Positions 54,763 through 63,831 of a stretch of DNA of 64,000 nucleotides are shown piece after piece. The stretch comes from an uncultured Pseudomonadota bacterium (GTDB lineage Bacteria > Pseudomonadota > Gammaproteobacteria > Burkholderiales > Rhodocyclaceae): contig CAJBDJ010000049.1 of assembly GCA_903951825.1 (NCBI GenBank), forward strand, positions 48,961 through 112,960, in the 5' to 3' direction. The notes under the pieces were generated by a model, which saw only the letters and a list, made by a program, of their open reading frames with translations, did no database searches and had not been told where the DNA came from. The position numbers were made by a program, and so were the translations under genes. Positions within the stretch are counted from its first letter, which is position 1. Each line of letters starts with the position of its first letter.

Positions 54763-54793
54763 AAAAAAAGCCCCGCAATTTGCGGGGCTTTTT
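54763..54793. terminator. Terminator between rplI and dnaB
   Basis: AAAAAAGCCCCGCA-ATT-TGCGGGGCTTTTT is a symmetric strong hairpin 16 bp after the rplI stop. It ends 18 bp before the dnaB start, so any dnaB promoter must overlap it or dnaB depends on readthrough. Confidence 0.92.
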
Positions 54794-54810
54794 AATTTAG
54801 ACTCCCGGCA

Positions 54811-56217
54811 ATGAACCAGCGACCTCCAAAAATTCAGTCTACAGATTCCACGCTTGCCCAATTGCGTGTTCCACCGCACTCCATAGAGGCCGAGCAGTCC
54901 GTTCTTGGCGGATTGATGCTGGACAATCAGGCATGGGATCGAATGGGCGATTTGCTCAGCGACAGTGATTTTTATCGCGATGAGCACAAGCGAATTTTTC
55001 GCCAGATTCGTAATTTGCTTGAAAAGGCCAAGCCGGCTGATGTGGTAACCGTTGCCGAGGCACTTGATGCAGTTGGTGAGGGGAATCAGACCGGCGGCTT
55101 GGCCTATCTGGGTGAATTGGCCGCCAACACCCCTTCGGCAGCCAACATCAGGCGCTATGCCGAAATCGTTCGTGAACGTGCCGTGCTGCGCCAGTTGGCA
55201 GCGACCGCCGATGAAATTGCTGCTGATGCACTCAACCCGATGGGGCGCGATGCAGAAAGTCTGCTGGATGCGGCAGAATCGAAAATTTTTGCCATTGCCG
55301 AAGCCGGAGCCGGGCATCAAACCGGCTTTGTTCATATCAATCCTTTGTTGACGCAAGTTGTCGAGCGTATTCAAGAATTACATGATCGCGATAACCCTTC
55401 GGACATTACCGGTGTCCCGACGGGATATGTCGATCTTGATCAAAAAACCTCCGGTTTTCAGCCCGGTGACCTGATTATTGTTGCCGGTCGCCCGTCCATG
55501 GGAAAAACCGCTTTTGCCCTGAATATTGCCGAAAATATTGCGGTCGATACCGGTTTGCCGGTGGGCATTTTTTCGATGGAAATGGGTGGAACCCAACTTG
55601 CAATGCGGATGTTGGCCTCGATAGGGCGTCTGGATTCACATCGTGTAAGAACTGGTCGTCTTAACGACGACGAATGGTCGCGCTTGTCTTTTGCGTTGGG
55701 CAAACTCCATGAAGCCCCCATTTATATCGATGAAACCGGCGGCCTGACGCCGGCCAACCTGCGCGCCCGCGCCCGCCGTTTGGCACGTCAATACGGCGGC
55801 AAGCTCGGATTGATTGTGATCGACTATATCCAGCTGATGAGTGGCAATCGTCAGGGTGAAAATCGGGCTACCGAGGTTTCGGAGATTTCACGCTCGATCA
55901 AGTCACTGGCCAAGGAGTTGCAGGTGCCGATCGTTGCACTCTCGCAGTTGTCGCGCAAGGTCGAAGAGCGTACTGACAAGCGGCCGATGATGTCCGATTT
56001 GCGCGAGTCAGGTGCTATCGAGCAGGACGCCGACGTGATCCTGATGATGTATCGCGAGGATTATTACAAGCCCGATACGCCGGACAAAGGGATTGCTGAA
56101 GTGATTATCGGCAAGCAGCGAAACGGCCCGACGGGCACCGTGCGTCTTGCCTTTCTCGGCGAGTACACGCGCTTTGAAAGCCTTGCCGGCGGTGGATTTG
56201 TCGATTCACAGAATTAA
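54811..56217 (+). CDS. dnaB: Replicative DNA helicase DnaB
   Basis: A hexameric 5'-3' helicase at the replication fork. In the 468-residue product the N-terminal domain starts LRVPPHSIEAEQSVLGGLML near residue 14. The RecA-type domain has Walker A IIVAGRPSMGKTAFALN near 225, Walker B LGLIVIDYIQLMSG near 330, and motif H4 ALSQLSRKVEERTDKRPMMS. The arginine-finger region RESGAIEQDADVI and C-terminal KQRNGPTGTVRLAF are intact. No intein is present. Confidence 0.97.
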   Translation: MNQRPPKIQSTDSTLAQLRVPPHSIEAEQSVLGGLMLDNQAWDRMGDLLSDSDFYRDEHKRIFRQIRNLLEKAKPADVVTVAEALDAVGEGNQTGGLAYLGELAANTPSAANIRRYAEIVRERAVLRQLAATADEIAADALNPMGRDAESLLDAAESKIFAIAEAGAGHQTGFVHINPLLTQVVERIQELHDRDNPSDITGVPTGYVDLDQKTSGFQPGDLIIVAGRPSMGKTAFALNIAENIAVDTGLPVGIFSMEMGGTQLAMRMLASIGRLDSHRVRTGRLNDDEWSRLSFALGKLHEAPIYIDETGGLTPANLRARARRLARQYGGKLGLIVIDYIQLMSGNRQGENRATEVSEISRSIKSLAKELQVPIVALSQLSRKVEERTDKRPMMSDLRESGAIEQDADVILMMYREDYYKPDTPDKGIAEVIIGKQRNGPTGTVRLAFLGEYTRFESLAGGGFVDSQN

Positions 56218-56305
56218 GTCAGACCCTGTATTGCCAAGCAACAACGGAGCCGCTTGGCAGGCATCCTGTACTGAGTTTAGTAATTTTGAAACCGTACTGC
56301 AGGTT

Positions 56306-57577
56306 TTAAATATCGGCAACCTGACGTGTGGTGATACGGTAGCCGAAGCCTTCGGGATCGATTCCATTGCGCGATCCTTCGGGAGCACTCAGTTGCGGCA
56401 GGAGGACAAAGGGCAAGGTTCCGGATTTGCCCGGCAGGGTAACGTCGCTGCCGACGTTGAAAGCGATCCAGTTCATTTCCCAGACGCCAAACAGCACCTT
56501 GCGCAGCGCCTGCAGCCTGCTGTCACGATCAGATAATACTTCGAGCGAGATTGCCCGTCGCACATCGCTGGGGTCAACCGGAATCCAGCCGTAACCGGGA
56601 ATATAAAATTCTGCCCGGACATGGTGGCCGCGGGTGGCGTCATCGCTGGTGAGTCCAAGATTGCGGAACAGTCGTGAAGGACCCACACGCAAGCCGTAAA
56701 CGCAGCGCGCAGGGATGCCTATCGCCCGACAAACAGATACAAACAGACCGTTGATGTCAGCAGAGCGGCCGCCGTATTGCCCTTCGTTCAGCTGGCGGCG
56801 GACATCGCCAGTTCCGCAGCCAGCGAGGGCGGGGTTGTAAATGGTGTTGTCGACTACCCAGTCATAAACGGCCTTGGCTTGCGCCACCGGATCCTTGATG
56901 CGACCCACAATCCGTTCTCCCAGTTGGTGTGCGAGGCCGTCATTGGGGATCAGTTGCGAAGCTTGCAGGTTGCGCCGAAGGATGTCTTCGCGCTCCGGTG
57001 CAACGGTACGCCTGGTCACATCAAAGTGACGGTCAGCGGTGCTGACGGTGGTTTTAATTTGTAGTGCCGGCTCGTTTTGATTGAGCCATTCGGCGTGAAA
57101 GATTTCCAGATTGCCATCCGGCAGGCGGCGCATTGAGGCGCGCTCAGGGTTGCCGCTCCAGCCATGCGCGAGGGTACGCTGGAACAGGGTATCTTGATTG
57201 AGTGGCAAGGGTAGCCACAGTTTGATCAAGCCATTGCTGGCCTTGAGGTTGACCGTGGTGGTGATTTCATAGGTACGCCATTCCGCCGGCGGCTCTGCTG
57301 CCTTGACGGGGGGGAGGCGGCTCGCTGACGTTCCTTGGGGCGGCGTTTCGGTAACCGGGTCGTTGGCCGTATGGGCAACCGGTGTCCGGGGGCGGTATTC
57401 CTGAGCTGGTGGCTTTTTCCGACCCGAGCTCTTGGCAGGTTTCGCCCGACTTGAGGCGGATTTGGGTTTGGTGGCAGTCTTTTTTGTCGAACCGGCTTGT
57501 TGCTTTTTTTCGGCCCAAGCCTCACCGCCAAAAAGTGAAAGGGCAGCGAGAGATGCAAGAAAATGACGACGTTTCAA
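56306..57577 (-). CDS. Exported transglutaminase-fold protein with Ser at the catalytic Cys position
   Basis: A 423-residue protein with an N-terminal RRxFL-type signal (KRRHFLASLAALSLFGGEAWA minus its ends, possibly Tat-dependent), a Lys/Pro-rich linker to about residue 95, and a transglutaminase-like domain. The core reads YGGRSADINGLFVSVCRAIG, with Ser272 where catalytically active members have Cys. The His (GHHVRAEFY, 318-319) and Asp (WIPVDPSD, 335) positions are kept. It may therefore be non-catalytic or use a different residue. The start is TTG 57577 with GGAGG nine bases upstream. It is a single gene. Confidence 0.85.
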   Translation of the reverse strand: MKRRHFLASLAALSLFGGEAWAEKKQQAGSTKKTATKPKSASSRAKPAKSSGRKKPPAQEYRPRTPVAHTANDPVTETPPQGTSASRLPPVKAAEPPAEWRTYEITTTVNLKASNGLIKLWLPLPLNQDTLFQRTLAHGWSGNPERASMRRLPDGNLEIFHAEWLNQNEPALQIKTTVSTADRHFDVTRRTVAPEREDILRRNLQASQLIPNDGLAHQLGERIVGRIKDPVAQAKAVYDWVVDNTIYNPALAGCGTGDVRRQLNEGQYGGRSADINGLFVSVCRAIGIPARCVYGLRVGPSRLFRNLGLTSDDATRGHHVRAEFYIPGYGWIPVDPSDVRRAISLEVLSDRDSRLQALRKVLFGVWEMNWIAFNVGSDVTLPGKSGTLPFVLLPQLSAPEGSRNGIDPEGFGYRITTRQVADI

Positions 57578-57613
57578 AAGAATCCTCCGGCGGAGACAGC
57601 CCGTGGCTGAAAC

Positions 57614-57641
57614 GAAAAAGGCTGTGTCACTGACACAGCCC
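57614..57641 (-). terminator. Terminator of the PhoH-family gene
   Basis: On the minus strand GGCTGTGTCA-GTG-ACACAGCC is followed by TTTTTCG, 20 bp after the phoH-like stop. It lies upstream of the transglutaminase gene, so the two are separately transcribed. Confidence 0.85.
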
Positions 57642-57660
57642 CATTGATTAATTGAACAAA

Positions 57661-59088
57661 TTATAGCACTTCAGCTGCGTGGTCAGCCAGGCGTGAGCGC
57701 TCTCCGCGTTGCAAGGTGATGTGACCGGAGTGCGCCCAGCCCTTGAAGCGATCAACCACGTAAGTAAGTCCGGAGCTGCCTTCGGTCAGGTAGGGCGTGT
57801 CGATCTGCGCGATATTGCCCAGGCAGACGACCTTGGTTCCGGGGCCGGCGCGGGTGATCAGGGTTTTCATTTGCTTGGGCGTCAGGTTTTGCGCCTCGTC
57901 GATGATCAGGAATTTCTTCATGAAGGTGCGCCCGCGCATAAAGCTCATTGACTTTACCTTGATTCGCGAGCGGATCAGATCGTGTGTCGCCGCCTTGCCC
58001 CATTCGCCGCCGTAGGCGCCGCTGTCTTTATCGTCGGTGTGGGTCAGGACGTCGAGGTTGTCTTCGAGCGCGCCCATCCAGGGCGCCATTTTTTCCTCTT
58101 CGGTGCCGGGCAGAAAACCGATGTCTTCGCCCACCGGCACAGTCGCGCGGGTCATGATGATCTCGGCGAAAAGCTTGTTTTCGAGCACTTGCGTGAGCGC
58201 TGCGGCGAGGGTCAGGAGGGTTTTTCCGGTACCGGCCTGGCCGAGCAGCGTGACGAAATCAATATCCGGGTTCATCAGCAGGTTCATCGCGAAATTCTGC
58301 TCGCGATTACGCGCCGTGATTCCCCAAACCGCATGTTTCGGATGGGTGTAGTCAATGAGGGTTTCAAGTATTGCCGTTTTGCCGGCAGTTTCCTTGACGA
58401 TCGCCGTAAAGCCGTCTTTTTCCAGCCAGACACACTCGTTGATTAGCATCTGCGGGCAGAGCGGGCCGCTGATTCGGTAGTAGGTTTTGCTCTCCTTTTT
58501 CCAGGATTCCATGCCCTTGCCGTGCTTGTCCCAGAAGTTGTCGGGCAGGGCGCGGGTGCCGGTGTAGAGAATGTCGGTGTCCTCAAGTACCTTGTCGTTG
58601 AAGTAATCTTCGGCGAGCAGGTTGAGAGCGCGCGACTTGATGCGCATGTTGATGTCTTTCGACACCAGAATGACTGGCCGCTTGGGAAACTTTTTCTGCA
58701 GATGGATGACCACCGAGAGGATCTGGTTGTCGACTTTGGACGTTGGCAAACCTTCCGGCAGCGCGGCGCTGATTGCCTCGGTCTGTAAAAAAAGCCGACC
58801 GCTGGCGAGTTTGTTGGAGGGGGCGTAAAGGGAAATTCCCGCCTCCATTGCCGTGCTGCCATCGGCCAGGAGTTCGTCGAGCGTACGCGATGTCTGGCGT
58901 GCGTTGCGGGCAATTTCCGACATGCCTTTCTTGTGGTTGTCGAGTTCTTCCAGCGTCATGATCGGCAGGAAAACGTCATGTTCCTGAAAGCGGAAGAGCG
59001 AGCTCGGGTCGTGCATCAGCACGTTGGTGTCGAGAACAAAAATCTTGGTCACGGGGGGCTTTTTGCCGGCGGCGGGTTTGCGCGTCAT
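57661..59088 (-). CDS. PhoH-family ATPase with N-terminal PIN domain (PhoH2-like)
   Basis: A 475-residue fusion. The PIN nuclease domain starts KIFVLDTNVLMHDPSSLFRF with further acidic residues near 110-160. A PhoH RecA-like domain follows, with Walker A LLGQAGTGKTLLTLAAAL near residue 255, Walker B FLIIDEAQNLTPKQMK near 390, and ITRAGPGTKVVCLGN. PIN-PhoH proteins unwind and cleave RNA in studied cases. ATG 59088 begins MTRKPAAGKKPP just ahead of the PIN domain. It lies 20 bp downstream of the peroxiredoxin gene and is probably cotranscribed with it. Confidence 0.92.
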   Translation of the reverse strand: MTRKPAAGKKPPVTKIFVLDTNVLMHDPSSLFRFQEHDVFLPIMTLEELDNHKKGMSEIARNARQTSRTLDELLADGSTAMEAGISLYAPSNKLASGRLFLQTEAISAALPEGLPTSKVDNQILSVVIHLQKKFPKRPVILVSKDINMRIKSRALNLLAEDYFNDKVLEDTDILYTGTRALPDNFWDKHGKGMESWKKESKTYYRISGPLCPQMLINECVWLEKDGFTAIVKETAGKTAILETLIDYTHPKHAVWGITARNREQNFAMNLLMNPDIDFVTLLGQAGTGKTLLTLAAALTQVLENKLFAEIIMTRATVPVGEDIGFLPGTEEEKMAPWMGALEDNLDVLTHTDDKDSGAYGGEWGKAATHDLIRSRIKVKSMSFMRGRTFMKKFLIIDEAQNLTPKQMKTLITRAGPGTKVVCLGNIAQIDTPYLTEGSSGLTYVVDRFKGWAHSGHITLQRGERSRLADHAAEVL

Positions 59089-59108
59089 GGATGAACCTCG
59101 GGCGGGGT

Positions 59109-59564
59109 TTAGAGGGATTTGACGAAATCGAGGACTTCCCGGGCGTGGCCGGGTACTTTTACCGCGCGCCATTCGCGGCGCAATACGCCGGCGTGATCAA
59201 TGACGAAGGTGCTGCGTTCGATACCGCGCACTTGCTTCCCATACATGTTCTTCATTTTCATCACGCCGAACAGCTCGCACACGGCTTCGTCGGTATCTGA
59301 GCCGAGATCAAACGGCAAGCCCTGTCTGGCTTTGAAGGTTTCATGCGATTTGAGGCCGTCGCGGGAAATGCCCAACAAAACGGCGCCGGCCGCAACAAAT
59401 TCTTCGTGCAGATCACGAAATTCTTGTGCCTCGGTCGTACAGCCCGGCGTGCTGTCTTTCGGGTAAAAAAAGATAACGACGATCTGCCCGGTTTGCGTCC
59501 GGAGATTAAAAGTTTGGCCGCCAGTTGCGGGCAGTGAAAAATCAGCGATTGGGGTGGCAAGCAT
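59109..59564 (-). CDS. bcp: Thioredoxin-dependent peroxiredoxin (BCP/PrxQ)
   Basis: A 151-residue thiol peroxidase reducing hydroperoxides. The peroxidatic Cys lies in YPKDSTPGCTTEAQEFRD near residue 41. A second Cys (AVCELFG, near 95) is further away than the usual CPxC-x4-C spacing, and the resolving position four residues after the first is absent (TTEAQ). This suggests a one-Cys-type or atypical mechanism. IERSTFVIDHAGVLRREWRA matches the family. ATG 59564 fits the family N-terminus. No strong ribosome binding site is seen. Confidence 0.92.
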   Translation of the reverse strand: MLATPIADFSLPATGGQTFNLRTQTGQIVVIFFYPKDSTPGCTTEAQEFRDLHEEFVAAGAVLLGISRDGLKSHETFKARQGLPFDLGSDTDEAVCELFGVMKMKNMYGKQVRGIERSTFVIDHAGVLRREWRAVKVPGHAREVLDFVKSL

Positions 59565-59648
59565 GGAGGTCTCGCAGGTGGTTGAATTGAGGCATTGTGA
59601 GCAAATCTGATTCGGGCGGTCAACCGCTGATTTGTTAAACTCTCGGCC

Positions 59649-61793
59649 ATGCGAATCTTGGCTGTCTGTCTTGTTTCTATCCCTTTTCTGGTCGCTTGCG
59701 GTCAGACTTGGAATGATCCCTACCCGGCCGGCGATGCCGGGCGAAATATTCTTTACAGCGCGTTCACCGATCGCCCCAAACATCTCGATCCGGCGCAGTC
59801 CTACACCGAGGACGAGATCGCATTCACCGCGCAAATCTATGAGCCGCCGCTCCAGTACCACTACCTCAAGCGCCCTTACCAATTGATTCCGGCGACCGTC
59901 GAGTCACTGCCGCATCCGCGTTATTACGATGCACAGGGGCGCCGACTGGCTGACGATGCGCCGGTTGAGGCAATCGCCGAAAGTGTTTATGAACTGAAAC
60001 TCAAGTCCGGAATTCGTTATCAGATGCACCCGGCGTTTGCCGTGGATAAAGACGGTCAGCCGCTATATATGGGCAAAAACATGGCTGACGGACGCCAAAA
60101 AATAAGTGACTTCGCGCATACCGGAAGCCGTGAATTAATCGCTGACGACTACATTTACCAGATCAAGCGCCTCGCGCATCCGCGCCTTCATTCACCGATT
60201 TTCGGCATGATGGCGGACAAGATTGTCGGTCTCAAGGCGTTGGGCGATGCTTTGGGCAAAGCAGCCAAGACCCTGCCGTCTGACGAATGGCTCGATCTTG
60301 ATGCCTATCCTTTGAGCGGCGTCGAGAAAGTCGACCGCTACACCTGGCGGATACGCATCAAAGGCAAATACCCGCAATTTCTTTACTGGTTGGCGATGCC
60401 TTTTTTTGCGCCGGTGCCGCGCGAGGCTGATCGTTTTTATGCCCAGCCCGGCATGGCGGCGAAGAATCTGACGCTCGATTGGTGGCCGGTCGGTAGCGGG
60501 CCATTTACGCTCTCGGAAAACGACCCGAATCGCCGCATGGTGCTTGCGCGCAACCCGAATTTTCATGGGCAGGCTTACCCTTGCGAAGGTGAGCCGGGCG
60601 ATGCCGAGGCTGGCCTGCTCGACGATTGTGGGCAGCAGTTGCCGTTCATCGAGGCGGCAGTTTTTACACGCGAGAAGGAAGCGATTCCTTACTGGAACAA
60701 ATTTCTGCAAGGCTATTTTGATGCCTCGGGAATTTCCTCGGACAGTTTCGATCAGGCGGTGCGGATCAGTGTTGGCGGCGATGTCGCGCTCACCGACGAG
60801 ATGCAAGCCAAAGGCATACGGCTGCTGACGTCGATCAAGAGTTCGACCTTTTACATGGGCTTCAACATGCTCGACCCGGTGGTTGGGGGGCTTTCGTCGC
60901 GCTCAACCCGACTCCGGCAGGCAATTTCAATTGCGGTAGATCAGGAAGAATTTATTTCAATCTTCTCCAACGGCCGCGGTATCGCTGCCCAAGGGGTTCT
61001 GCCGCCGGGAATTTTCGGTTATGAAGAAGGCGAGGCGGGAATCAACCCGCTGGTTTATGACTGGGTTGACGGCAAGCCCAAGCGGAAGTCGATTGAGGTG
61101 GCTCGGCAATTGATGGTCGCCGCGGGCTACGGCAACGGACGCGACGAACAAACCGGCGAGCCGCTGGTCATCAATCTCGACACGACGGGTGGCGGGATGG
61201 GTGAAAAATCCCGCCTCGACTGGCTGACTCGCCAATTCGCCAAAATTGACGTGCAACTGGTCGTACGTGCCACCGATTTCAACCGTTTTCAAGACAAGGT
61301 TCGCAAGGGCAATGTCCAGCTCTATTACCTTGGTTGGAACGCCGATTACCCCGACCCGGAAAATTTCTTCTTTTTGCTCGACGGCAACGAAAGCAAGGTG
61401 GCGACGGGTGGCGAAAATGCCTCCAATTATGCCAATCCAGCTTTCGACCGCCTCTTCGCAAAAATGAAGAATATGGACAACTCGCCCGAGCGTCTGGAGA
61501 TCATCCGGCAAATGAACCGGATTGTTCAGCACGATGCGCCCTGGGTTTTCGGCTTGCACCCGAAAAGCTACACGCTTGGCCATCGCTGGCTCAAAAATCG
61601 CAAGCCGAGCGATGTCGGGAACAATATTCTCAAGTACCAGCGCATCGACGCGGCGGATCGCGCTGCCGCCCGGTTGGCCTGGAATCGTCCGCTGCTCTGG
61701 CCATTGCTGATTGGCTCGGCGATTGTCTTGCTCGCCGCTGTGCCGGGCTATCTTGCTTTTCGTCGGCGTGAGCGGGACGCCGCTATCAAGTGA
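59649..61793 (+). CDS. Orphan oligopeptide-type ABC substrate-binding lipoprotein
   Basis: A 714-residue member of the SBP_bac_5 family. The signal ends in lipobox LVACG (Cys17). The domain includes LDPAQSYTEDEIAFTAQIYE near residue 40, GTGPF-like WWPVGSGPFTLSEND near 281, RLRQAISIAVDQEEFISIFS near 423, and LYYLGWNADYPDPENFFFLL near 560. It is about 170 residues longer than OppA/DppA. It ends in a hydrophobic helix (LLWPLLIGSAIVLLAAVPGY) and a basic tail, so it has both a lipid anchor signal and a C-terminal membrane anchor. No permease or ATPase genes adjoin. Confidence 0.88.
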   Translation: MRILAVCLVSIPFLVACGQTWNDPYPAGDAGRNILYSAFTDRPKHLDPAQSYTEDEIAFTAQIYEPPLQYHYLKRPYQLIPATVESLPHPRYYDAQGRRLADDAPVEAIAESVYELKLKSGIRYQMHPAFAVDKDGQPLYMGKNMADGRQKISDFAHTGSRELIADDYIYQIKRLAHPRLHSPIFGMMADKIVGLKALGDALGKAAKTLPSDEWLDLDAYPLSGVEKVDRYTWRIRIKGKYPQFLYWLAMPFFAPVPREADRFYAQPGMAAKNLTLDWWPVGSGPFTLSENDPNRRMVLARNPNFHGQAYPCEGEPGDAEAGLLDDCGQQLPFIEAAVFTREKEAIPYWNKFLQGYFDASGISSDSFDQAVRISVGGDVALTDEMQAKGIRLLTSIKSSTFYMGFNMLDPVVGGLSSRSTRLRQAISIAVDQEEFISIFSNGRGIAAQGVLPPGIFGYEEGEAGINPLVYDWVDGKPKRKSIEVARQLMVAAGYGNGRDEQTGEPLVINLDTTGGGMGEKSRLDWLTRQFAKIDVQLVVRATDFNRFQDKVRKGNVQLYYLGWNADYPDPENFFFLLDGNESKVATGGENASNYANPAFDRLFAKMKNMDNSPERLEIIRQMNRIVQHDAPWVFGLHPKSYTLGHRWLKNRKPSDVGNNILKYQRIDAADRAAARLAWNRPLLWPLLIGSAIVLLAAVPGYLAFRRRERDAAIK

Positions 61794-62962
61794 GTCTGGC
61801 CGAACGTCAGCAGCGGCTCGATTCCGTGCTGCAAGACGCCTATGCCCTGTGGCATCCGCAGCCCTTTCGCGAGCGGCGCCCGGCGTGGTCTGACGAGTAT
61901 CCGGCGTTGACGGCGCAACTTCTGAATCTCGATGACCTGACCGCCGAGCACCTCAATCGCGATGGACATGCTGCCCGCCAGCTTCTCGCACGGCATTTCC
62001 CGGCTATTGCTGATCTCGACGCCATCAGCGATTTTCCCGCGCCTCACGAGGCGCTACCGTTCAAGCCGGGTGGCCGCTGGGCTTGGGAAATTCCCGGTCG
62101 CAAGCGCCGCCAGATCGAAGCATTCGCAGCTGCCACCCGACCCACCGGATTGCCTGTCCTTGACTGGTGCGCCGGCAAAGGCCATCTCGGCCGCCTGCTC
62201 GCTTTGCAATGGACGCTTGAAGTCAGCAGTTTGGAAATCGACCCGCAACTTTGCGCAGATGGCCGGCAACTGGCGATGAAGGCGCAAGCGACGCAACAGT
62301 TTGCCTGTAAAAACGCGTTGACCGCGGGTGATGTCTTTTCCCGCAATCAGCATGCCGTCGCGCTCCATGCCTGCGGCGATTTGCACCGTCGCCTGATTAC
62401 CGCAGGAGCGCAAGCCGGCGTTGCCTACTTTGATATTGCTCCTTGCTGCTATCACCGTGGCCTTGGGGAAGCCTATCAGCCCCTCTCCGCCGCCACAACA
62501 ACCCCTTTGACGCGAGATGACGTACGCCTGGCCGTGACGGAAACGATAACCGCCTCCCCGCGTCTGATCCGGCAGCGCGACAAGGAAATGGCATGGAAGC
62601 TGGGCTTTGATGTCTGGCGCCGCAAACAGGGTGGTGAACTCGCTTATCGCAGCTTCAAATCAGTGCCGGCGGCATGGTTTCGCGATGATTTTTCGCACTT
62701 TGCCGCCGCCATGGCGCTGCGCGAACAAATGCCGCTGCCGGAAAAGTCACTGACTGGATTCGAGGCGCTCGGCTGGCAGCGCCAGCGGGAAGTCATGCGC
62801 TTGTCGATCGTTCGTCATGCTTTTCGACGGCCATTGGAAATATTGCTGGTGCAAGACCTCGGGCTTTACCTCGCAGCACAGGGCTACAAAGTCAGTATCG
62901 GCAGTTTCTGCGAGCGCCAACTGACTCCGCGCAACCTGCTTATCTCGGCGTGTCGCGGTTAA
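61790..62962 (+). CDS. SAM-dependent methyltransferase-like protein
   Basis: A 390-residue protein with a central methyltransferase domain: the SAM-binding motif LPVLDWCAGKGHLGRLLALQ near residue 119, VSSLEIDPQLCADGRQLAMK, and HALHACGDLHRRLI with PCCYHRGL near 190-215. This AGKGHL...HACGDL...PCCYH arrangement resembles the Methyltransf_32 group, which includes proteins of unknown substrate. GTG 61790 overlaps the stop of the binding-protein gene by 4 bp (GTGA), so the two are translationally coupled. It is convergent with ubiG. Confidence 0.86.
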   Translation: MSLAERQQRLDSVLQDAYALWHPQPFRERRPAWSDEYPALTAQLLNLDDLTAEHLNRDGHAARQLLARHFPAIADLDAISDFPAPHEALPFKPGGRWAWEIPGRKRRQIEAFAAATRPTGLPVLDWCAGKGHLGRLLALQWTLEVSSLEIDPQLCADGRQLAMKAQATQQFACKNALTAGDVFSRNQHAVALHACGDLHRRLITAGAQAGVAYFDIAPCCYHRGLGEAYQPLSAATTTPLTRDDVRLAVTETITASPRLIRQRDKEMAWKLGFDVWRRKQGGELAYRSFKSVPAAWFRDDFSHFAAAMALREQMPLPEKSLTGFEALGWQRQREVMRLSIVRHAFRRPLEILLVQDLGLYLAAQGYKVSIGSFCERQLTPRNLLISACRG

Positions 62963-63064
62963 AAAGGTACTCAGCGAACTTACCTGGCTGAACTATCGCC
63001 AGGTCGGTTCGCCATGTTGGGGGTGGTATCAGCCGCAGTCGCGTCAAAGTCGAATAACACCGCA

Positions 63065-63763
63065 TCAAACATGCCGGACGCAGCGCATCAGGTAATTGAC
63101 GCTGGTGTCCTTGCTGAGGGCGTAAACCTTGCTCAAGGGGTTGTAAGTCATACCGAGCAATTCAGCCGGCTCGAGAGTTGCCATTTTTGCCCAGCGTGCC
63201 AACTCCGATGGTTTGATGAACCTGGCGTAATCATGTGTCCCTTTGGGAAGCATTTGCAGGATGTATTCGGCACCGATGACGGCAAACAAATAGGACTTCG
63301 GATTGCGGTTGAGCGTCGAGAAAAAAACCTCGCCGCCCGGTTTGACAAGGCGCGCGCAAGCGGCAATGACGCTACTCGGATTCGGCACGTGCTCAAGCAT
63401 TTCAAGGCAGGTGACAGCGTCGAAAATGCCCGGCGATTCATCCGCCAAGACTTCCACGGCGATATGCCGGTAATCGACTTGCTGACCACTTTCCAGAAGA
63501 TGCAGTCTGGCCACGGCCAACGGCTTCTCCGAAAGGTCAATTCCAGTTACTTCAGCGCCACGCAAGGCCATGCCCTCGGCCAGCAGCCCCCCCCCGCAGC
63601 CAACGTCGAGCACGCGCTTGCCGGCGAGGGATACATGCCCATCGATCCAGTCGAGACGCAAGGGGTTGATGTCGTGCAAGGGTTTGAACTCGCTGTTCGG
63701 ATCCCACCAGCGGTGGGCGAGTTCTCCAAATTTATCCAGTTCAGTTGGGTCAGCGTTGAGCAT
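63065..63763 (-). CDS. ubiG: Ubiquinone biosynthesis O-methyltransferase UbiG
   Basis: Performs both O-methylations in ubiquinone synthesis. The 232-residue product has the N-terminal [20 protein letters not shown], the SAM motif [20 protein letters not shown] near residue 50, [16 protein letters not shown] near 118, and the family segment [20 protein letters not shown] near 148. Length is normal. It lies downstream of the OmpA-family gene on the same strand but is separated from it by a terminator. Confidence 0.96.
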   Translation of the reverse strand: MLNADPTELDKFGELAHRWWDPNSEFKPLHDINPLRLDWIDGHVSLAGKRVLDVGCGGGLLAEGMALRGAEVTGIDLSEKPLAVARLHLLESGQQVDYRHIAVEVLADESPGIFDAVTCLEMLEHVPNPSSVIAACARLVKPGGEVFFSTLNRNPKSYLFAVIGAEYILQMLPKGTHDYARFIKPSELARWAKMATLEPAELLGMTYNPLSKVYALSKDTSVNYLMRCVRHV

Positions 63764-63788
63764 GTTGTTTCACAAAATGATGGAAAGA

Positions 63789-63814
63789 AAAAAGCCCCGC
63801 AAGGCGGGGCTTTT
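63789..63814 (-). terminator. Terminator of the OmpA-family gene
   Basis: On the minus strand AGCCCCGC-CTT-GCGGGGCT is followed by TTTTTTCTTT, 18 bp after the OmpA-family stop. It overlaps the start of the ubiG leader. Confidence 0.9.
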
Positions 63815-63831
63815 CGTGGAACTTCGGCGAA

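Noticed and set aside
54763..54810. Idea that dnaB is fully cotranscribed with the ribosomal protein operon
   Set aside because: A strong symmetric terminator lies in the short gap. Readthrough or a hidden promoter is possible, but the sequence does not show it.
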